A stretch of 9,925 nt of DNA, taken from positions 1-9,925 of the forward strand of contig CAJPTB010000041.1 of the NCBI GenBank assembly GCA_905373325.1, given 5' to 3'. Of the stretch, positions 6,647 through 9,925 are shown piece by piece. The notes under the pieces were generated by a model. It made no database searches. It saw only the letters and a list, made by a program, of their open reading frames with translations, and was not told the origin of the DNA. The position numbers and the translations under genes were made by a program. This stretch comes from an uncultured Ancrocorticia sp. GTDB taxonomy: Bacteria; Actinomycetota; Actinomycetes; Actinomycetales; Actinomycetaceae. The first letter of the stretch is position 1. Every line of letters begins with the position of its first letter.

Positions 6647-7433
6647 GTCCAATTGGGCATATCGGACGTTTCGTCACCGGACAAACGTTTGGGTTGTAAG
6701 TATGCGAGATGCCTGATTTCTGCCATTCCTTAAAGTAGACCTGGTTTGGTCCCCACGTGGGGTCTAGGACTCTCCCTAAGACGACGGCGACCACGTATGC
6801 AGCTCCTGCGGCATGAAGGTCACTTGCGGCAGAGAAGACTGCGGCTCCGCTGACCCACGAGTCGTCGAAAAGAAGAATTCTCTGCCCCCGGATGTCCGAC
6901 CGCACTTGAAAATCTCCGATTGCAGGTTGTCTTCTCTTCCCGGTATCGGATCCGACATACTGAATGTCGAGTTGAGGGAGCCCGCGATAGAGAGTGTTTG
7001 CGAGCATCCGCAATAGCTCTTTTGACCGTCCCTGGGTGGAAGGAATTATTCCCAGCGCGTCGATCGGACCATAGACGTACTCGAGGCAGGGAATGTGACG
7101 TGAGCCGAAGAATGTAAGGATCGCCAGGCGTTGAAAAGCTTGTGTTTGGTTTGTAGGTTGCCTTTTGTAATTGAAGAGATCTCGGTAAAATTGTTCGTTT
7201 TTCGGTGCGAATGCGAGTGGAACAACCCCTTCGACGATAGATCTGTATGTGGTGGCCTGTTTACAACGAAAACAGTAATAGTATTTCGAATCTATTGGGG
7301 CCGAGCACAACCTGCACAGATGGACCATTGAGACGAGGGTTCCTTCCTCGATATCCTCGCGGACATTGCGCGTTGTAAATGCGATGCGCCGAAGAAGGCC
7401 TTGCTCGACGTCAGATAAGCGCGAGCTGGACAT
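6639..7433 (-). CDS. Zinc-ribbon phosphoribosyltransferase (PRTase), second gene of a DprA-like operon
   Basis: Probably binds PRPP and transfers or removes a phosphoribosyl group on a nucleobase or nucleotide; the substrate is unknown. The 264-residue product has a leading helical region (1-35), a four-Cys zinc ribbon CRLC/CFRC (Cys40, 43, 54, 57), and a type I PRTase core whose PRPP-binding loop is RILLFDDSWVSGAAV (185-199). The usual TTG after the two acidic residues is replaced by VSG. Near the C terminus CPVTKRPIC adds two more Cys (251, 259). The layout recalls ComF, which also pairs a zinc ribbon with a PRTase fold, but the sequence does not look like standard ComF. The start at 7433 overlaps the end of the DprA-like gene by 23 bases and has no ribosome binding site, so coupled translation is likely. 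An ATG at 7326-7328 is a weaker alternative. Codon and base composition are AT-richer than the flanks. Confidence 0.8.
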   Translation of the reverse strand: MSSSRLSDVEQGLLRRIAFTTRNVREDIEEGTLVSMVHLCRLCSAPIDSKYYYCFRCKQATTYRSIVEGVVPLAFAPKNEQFYRDLFNYKRQPTNQTQAFQRLAILTFFGSRHIPCLEYVYGPIDALGIIPSTQGRSKELLRMLANTLYRGLPQLDIQYVGSDTGKRRQPAIGDFQVRSDIRGQRILLFDDSWVSGAAVFSAASDLHAAGAAYVVAVVLGRVLDPTWGPNQVYFKEWQKSGISHTYNPNVCPVTKRPICPIGRL

Positions 7434-8322
7434 CGGGGAAATAGTCAGACGGTAATGTCAGCGCGGTGTTGAGGCAACCTATGACGTCGTCGGGAGTGTG
7501 CGCGACGCTCACGCTCGCAAGAGGATCAGCAGCTAAGGCTCGCCCCCACGTAGTCGACTCGACAACTTGGGGGCAAAGTACAACTGGCCGTCCATGTTTC
7601 AGGGCGGCTTGGACTTGGTGTCGAGTCCCTGATTTCTCACCGGCTGAAACGACGATCGTGCCAAGGGCATAGGCGGACATCGTCGCGTTACGCATAGGAA
7701 AAGAGTGGCGCTTGATCGGCGTTCCCGGCGCGAATTGTGAGAGGACCAAGCCGCCAGAAGCAACGATATCGCGATGAAGATCAGCATTGTGGCGCGGATA
7801 AGCTTGTTCGAGACCCGTCCCGACAACGGCGACTGTTCTGCCTCCACACTCGAGGGCAGCCTGGTGGGCGGCTGTGTCAATTCCCGCGGCCAAACCGGAA
7901 ATAACGCTGTAGCCGGATTGGACCACAGCGAAAGCGATGTCCCGAGCCTGGGCGAGCTCTTGCAGCGACGCCGCGCGCGAGCCGACGACTGCGAAGCCAG
8001 ATTCTTTCCCGAACGCGGGAAGGGTTCCTTGAGTAAAAATAACGGGAGGGTAATCGTAGACGTCAAGTAGCTGGACGGGATAGTTCGATGAGAGGCAGGT
8101 GAGAACCTGCATGTCCAACGACTCCCATTTCGCCGCGCGTTTCTCAGCGGCTGCCAACTCAGTTTCGACTTCGCCGGGGACCGTTGCTCCTATTCCCGAC
8201 AAGGCATCTTTGAGGGCCGACAAGGCGTCGTCGGCGTTGTCGAGTGCGGCGCGAATTTTGGCTGGAGTCAAACCTGTGATTCCATACGCGAGGGCAAGGA
8301 CTGCGAGCTCGTCGTTGATCAT
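7411..8322 (-). CDS. dprA: DprA/Smf-like SLOG-fold protein, accessory form
   Basis: Related to DprA, which binds single-stranded DNA and loads RecA in natural transformation. The 303-residue product has an N-terminal helical part (1-75) followed by the Rossmann-like domain: SSNYPVQLLDVYDYPP (78-93), VVGSR (112-116), SGLAAGIDTAAH (142-153), GTGLEQAYPRHN (168-179), SFPMRN (207-212) and SGTRHQVQAALKHGRPV (231-247). Two features separate it from housekeeping DprA: the C-terminal winged-helix domain is missing, and the canonical RNR is RNA here, with SGT in place of the usual SGS/SGA. The ATG has an excellent ribosome binding site, AAAGGAG, seven bases upstream. It is the first gene of a two-gene unit with the phosphoribosyltransferase. 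This pairing and the shifted composition suggest an accessory, possibly defensive, nucleotide-binding role rather than transformation. Standard DprA cannot be excluded, but I consider it unlikely. Confidence 0.88.
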   Translation of the reverse strand: MINDELAVLALAYGITGLTPAKIRAALDNADDALSALKDALSGIGATVPGEVETELAAAEKRAAKWESLDMQVLTCLSSNYPVQLLDVYDYPPVIFTQGTLPAFGKESGFAVVGSRAASLQELAQARDIAFAVVQSGYSVISGLAAGIDTAAHQAALECGGRTVAVVGTGLEQAYPRHNADLHRDIVASGGLVLSQFAPGTPIKRHSFPMRNATMSAYALGTIVVSAGEKSGTRHQVQAALKHGRPVVLCPQVVESTTWGRALAADPLASVSVAHTPDDVIGCLNTALTLPSDYFPDVQLALI

Positions 8323-8596
8323 GCTGTTGCTCCTTTCGCCGGGTGGAGGACGGTGTCTGCTTTTGATTCTACCGACAAGCGGCGCTCAAGAGACAGAGGC
8401 AAGGCGAGCAGCGGCCACCGTCAGGCGGATCGCCCCGAGTTGGGTGCGCGTATCGTTTCAGTCGGAACCAGGGCGTTTCCCACAGGTCAATAGCTTTCGA
8501 GCTGGTAGAATCCCTCTGCGGTCTGGCTTACCACGGATCGCAATGCGTGGTGGTCGCTACGGCGTTGAAGCGACTTAAGACGATGGAGGCAGCACC
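8323..8596. other. Divergent promoter region between the DprA-like gene and the Excalibur gene
   Basis: No gene is seen in these 274 bases. On the minus strand AAAGGAG (about 8330-8336) serves the DprA-like gene, and TAGAAT (complement of 8366-8371) is a fair -10 for it. On the plus strand another TAGAAT (8506-8511) can serve the Excalibur gene, giving a leader of about 80 bases. Neither has a convincing -35. Confidence 0.45.
8530..8574 (+). promoter_or_regulatory. Two matching stem-loops in the leader of the Excalibur gene
   Basis: ACCACG (8530-8535) pairs with CGTGGT (8546-8551), and GTCGCT (8553-8558) pairs with AGCGAC (8569-8574). Both have 6-bp stems and 10-base loops and are separated by one base. 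They end 10 bases before the GGAGG ribosome binding site at 8585-8589. They could be an RNA structure affecting translation or two protein-binding sites. No known riboswitch class is recognised. Confidence 0.4.
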
Positions 8597-9394
8597 ATGA
8601 CCGAAGGTCAATACAATTCTTCCCCCTACGGCGCCTGGGAGGCGGCCGGAGGCTTTCCGGCGGCGGGCGACGTCGGCGCGTTCAGACAAGCCGTGGCACC
8701 GGGACAAGCAGGCGAGTTCAACCAAACCGGCGTTCCCCCGCAACGGCTTGGAGCGGCGGATTCGGGGTCCCGCCAGACGACGGCGAAACGCTGGGCCGCG
8801 CGCGGCGGACTCGTGGCGCTGGGATTGCTATTCGGGTATGGAATTCATTCCCAGGGCGACGTCACCGATTCGCCGCAGTTCCGGCAGCTCCAAACCCGAT
8901 CGGCGGCCGTTGAGCAAGATCTGAACTCGGCCCGGCAAGAGCTGAAAGATCTGCGCAATGAAAAATCGACGTTGGAGCAGAAAGTTAAAGCGCAGAAGTC
9001 GAACTCGAAGCGCGTTTCCGAGCTCTCCACGCAGATTTCGACCCTGACGAGCGAGCGGGATTCTTGCAAATCTCAGCTGGACAATGCGAAGCAGGCGTCC
9101 CAGAATTCTCAGCGGTCGTCCGCAGGGACGCAGACTTTCGGCGGTTCGGGGACGGCAGGCGATTCTGGGACCTCGAGCGGCGCGGGAGCGTCGGGCGCCT
9201 CGGGTGCGTCCGGCGGCTCCGATTCGTCCGGCGGCTCCGGGTACGGGACGGACCGCTCGTCAGGCGGGTCGGCATACTATCCAAACTGTAAAGCGGCGCG
9301 GGCCGCGGGGGCGGCGCCCCTTTACAGAGGCCAGCCCGGGTATCGGCCCGGTTTGGATAGGGACAACGACGGCGTCGCCTGCGAGCGCAGATAA
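8597..9394 (+). CDS. Membrane-anchored coiled-coil protein with C-terminal Excalibur calcium-binding domain
   Basis: A 265-residue envelope protein. Residues 1-65 are a Gly/Pro/Gln-containing cytoplasmic segment, and 66-84 form one membrane helix (WAARGGLVALGLLFGYGIH). Residues 95-165 form a coiled coil rich in Gln, Glu, Lys and Ser. Residues 172-225 are a Ser/Gly-rich linker that may cross the wall. Residues 227-263 match the Excalibur motif: YYPNC with Cys231, and the loop DRDNDGVACE (254-263) with Asp254, Asp256 and Asp258 as calcium ligands and Cys262 as the likely disulfide partner of Cys231. Basic residues before the helix and none after predict an N-in, C-out topology. The ATG has GGAGG seven bases upstream. 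Excalibur domains occur in extracellular nucleases and other surface proteins of Gram-positives; no enzymatic domain is present here. A role at the cell wall is inferred. Confidence 0.85.
   Translation: MTEGQYNSSPYGAWEAAGGFPAAGDVGAFRQAVAPGQAGEFNQTGVPPQRLGAADSGSRQTTAKRWAARGGLVALGLLFGYGIHSQGDVTDSPQFRQLQTRSAAVEQDLNSARQELKDLRNEKSTLEQKVKAQKSNSKRVSELSTQISTLTSERDSCKSQLDNAKQASQNSQRSSAGTQTFGGSGTAGDSGTSSGAGASGASGASGGSDSSGGSGYGTDRSSGGSAYYPNCKAARAAGAAPLYRGQPGYRPGLDRDNDGVACERR
9207..9239 (+). repeat. 18-base repeat in the Ser/Gly linker
   Basis: CGTCCGGCGGCTCCG occurs at 9207-9221 and again at 9225-9239. It encodes part of the Ser/Gly-rich linker and marks a slippage-prone stretch that could vary in length between strains. 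Confidence 0.5.
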
Positions 9395-9441
9395 GGGCGC
9401 GACTGGAGGCGGCGACAGCCGATAGAGCTGAAGAGAACGTA

Positions 9442-9491
9442 AAGGCCAGCGGCGGCGGATGAGTCGCGACTCATCCGCCGCCGCTGGCCTT
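9442..9491. terminator. Perfect 50-bp palindrome, probable bidirectional terminator
   Basis: Every base from 9442 to 9466 pairs with 9491 to 9467, so a transcript could form a stem of about 23 bp with a 4-base loop. It starts 48 bases after the Excalibur stop. T-rich tails are weak (TTGCCTTCT on the right), as is common for actinobacterial terminators. The stem is much longer than a normal terminator, so other roles are possible. Confidence 0.6.
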
Positions 9492-9551
9492 GCCTTCTGA
9501 CTGGGCGGACGCGCCTGCGCGAGGGACAGGCCTGCACGCCTGCACGCGTCT

Positions 9552-9586
9552 GGCGCGGACGACATATGTTTGAGGCCGTCCGCGCC
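9552..9586. repeat. 10-bp inverted repeat with a palindromic loop
   Basis: GGCGCGGACG (9552-9561) and CGTCCGCGCC (9577-9586) are perfect inverted copies. The 15-base loop begins with the 8-base palindrome ACATATGT (9562-9569). It could end transcription from the minus-strand gene on the right, although no T run follows on either strand. Confidence 0.5.
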
Positions 9587-9606
9587 CTAGGCCGGCCCGC
9601 CGTCGG

Positions 9607-9695
9607 GCAGCACCCGACATGCCGCGGGGTGAGCTGAACCCAGTTACCCCATTGGATAGCCATCAGAGCAGCATCCGACATGCCGCGGGGCGAGC
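9607..9695. repeat. Two 28-base direct repeats with a 61-base period
   Basis: Copies at 9607-9634 and 9668-9695 agree at 26 of 28 positions and share the core CCGACATGCCGCGGGG. The left copy overlaps a clean hairpin, GTCGGG-CAGCA-CCCGAC (9602-9618), that the right copy lacks. They may belong to a dispersed intergenic repeat family. Confidence 0.65.
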
Positions 9696-9729
9696 GCAGC
9701 GTGCCGTTAGGCGACGCCGCACCCGCCCC

Positions 9730-9744
9730 GCAACGAGGCGTTGC
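9730..9744 (-). terminator. Short hairpin after the minus-strand repeat-protein gene
   Basis: GCAACG (9730-9735) pairs with CGTTGC (9739-9744) around a 3-base loop, 10 bases past the stop of the gene at the right edge. No T run follows, so it is only a weak terminator candidate. Confidence 0.3.
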
Positions 9745-9754
9745 TCAGCAGCAC

Positions 9755-9925
9755 TCAGCCAAGGCCGCCCTTTGCTTGCTCGCGTACGACGGCCACGGTG
9801 TCCTTGCCCGTGCCGGTCCAGTCGCCCACGACGAGCTTGTCACTGGCCCGCCCGTAGGTGAAGGACGTGTCCGCGTCGCCTCCGGAGAGGGCGTTCTTCA
9901 CGAACAGGGTCGCACCGCGGCGGAC
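9755..9925 (-). CDS. C-terminal end of a secreted FG-GAP/VCBS-like repeat protein, partial
   Basis: The frame enters from the right edge and ends at a TGA at 9755-9757, leaving 56 C-terminal residues. They contain one complete repeat-like unit, RRGATLFVKNALSGG, then FTYGRASDKLVVGDW, then TGTGKDTVAVVR. The pattern of an aromatic/FVKN strand, GRxSDxxVVGDW and G(D/T)GxDTxAVVR is typical of beta-propeller-like repeats at the C terminus of actinobacterial secreted proteins, such as cell-wall hydrolases and amidases. The catalytic or other N-terminal part is out of view, so the full function cannot be given. The coding frame is GC-rich like the rest of the flanking DNA, and it converges on the Excalibur gene. 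Confidence 0.72.
   Translation of the reverse strand, partial: VRRGATLFVKNALSGGDADTSFTYGRASDKLVVGDWTGTGKDTVAVVREQAKGGLG

Larger units (their letters stand above)
5850..8340. mobile_element. Putative acquired islet with lower GC content
   Basis: The segment stands out by base composition (33% G+C in 5941-6000, 35% in 7141-7200 by hand count) and by its accessory gene content, between GC-rich housekeeping and envelope genes. Its left edge coincides with the 30-base repeats. The right edge is set only by the return of high GC after the DprA-like gene. I found no integrase, transposase or matching terminal repeats, so the borders and the mechanism are uncertain. Confidence 0.42.
9395..9754. other. 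Repeat-rich convergent intergenic region, no gene seen
   Basis: These 360 bases lie between two convergent genes. They hold a 50-bp perfect palindrome, a 10-bp inverted repeat, two copies of a 28-base direct repeat and small hairpins. Translations in all frames are Arg/Pro-rich with no family features or ribosome binding sites. Confidence 0.55.

Noticed and set aside
6551..6733. Small plus-strand frame (60 codons) after the membrane protein gene
   Set aside because: It begins at an unsupported GTG and runs into the 3' end of the phosphoribosyltransferase gene on the other strand. It lacks features.
6751..6762. 12-base palindrome CCCCACGTGGGG
   Set aside because: It lies inside the phosphoribosyltransferase coding sequence and is explained by the codons for Asp-Pro-Thr-Trp-Gly, so it is probably coincidence.
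9619..9861. Plus-strand frame near the right edge
   Set aside because: It covers the direct repeats and the antisense of the repeat-protein tail. Its translation is Arg/Pro-rich without motifs.

Overview
The window looks like chromosome of a high-GC Gram-positive actinobacterium. The flanking genes are GC-rich, many starts are GTG or show no leader, and there are an Excalibur-domain envelope protein and the tail of a secreted repeat protein. A member of the Actinomycetaceae (Actinomyces or Schaalia type) fits best, but this is inference from gene content, not a match to a known genome.

Layout. Positions 1-2293 (minus strand) hold an iron-siderophore import operon read fepB > fepD > fepG. The lipoprotein FepB closely resembles the enterobactin-binding protein. 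The genes overlap by 8 and 4 bases, and the fepG start runs off the left edge. A candidate DtxR/IdeR-type operator lies upstream of fepB. Positions 2514-3950/3965 (minus) encode an ACT-domain malic enzyme. A 372-base gap then leads to a divergent, probably leaderless proline iminopeptidase gene (4338-5780, plus) that carries an unusual Gly/Ala-rich insertion.

From about 5850 to 8340 base composition falls sharply (33% G+C in 5941-6000 and 35% in 7141-7200 by hand count, against a clearly GC-rich background). This segment looks acquired. It opens with three degenerate 30-base tandem repeats. It holds a small membrane-anchored coiled-coil protein (plus), and convergent to it a two-gene operon (minus): a DprA/Smf-like SLOG protein without the C-terminal domain, followed with a 23-base overlap by a zinc-ribbon phosphoribosyltransferase. 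A SLOG-type nucleotide-binding protein paired with a phosphoribosyltransferase in a composition-shifted islet is the best candidate here for a little-studied, possibly anti-phage, nucleotide-linked system.

To the right (8597-9394, plus) is a single-pass envelope protein with a coiled coil, a Ser/Gly-rich linker and a C-terminal Excalibur calcium-binding motif, preceded by a leader with two matching stem-loops. The last 530 bases hold a perfect 50-bp palindrome, a 10-bp inverted repeat, a pair of 28-base direct repeats and, on the minus strand, the C-terminal 56 residues of a repeat protein whose start is outside the window.

How the genes work together: fepBDG would import a catecholate-type ferric siderophore, with the ATPase presumably beyond the left edge. 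The malic enzyme and the iminopeptidase are independent housekeeping genes. The dprA-like/PRTase pair is one transcriptional unit. The Excalibur and terminal repeat proteins are cell-surface functions.
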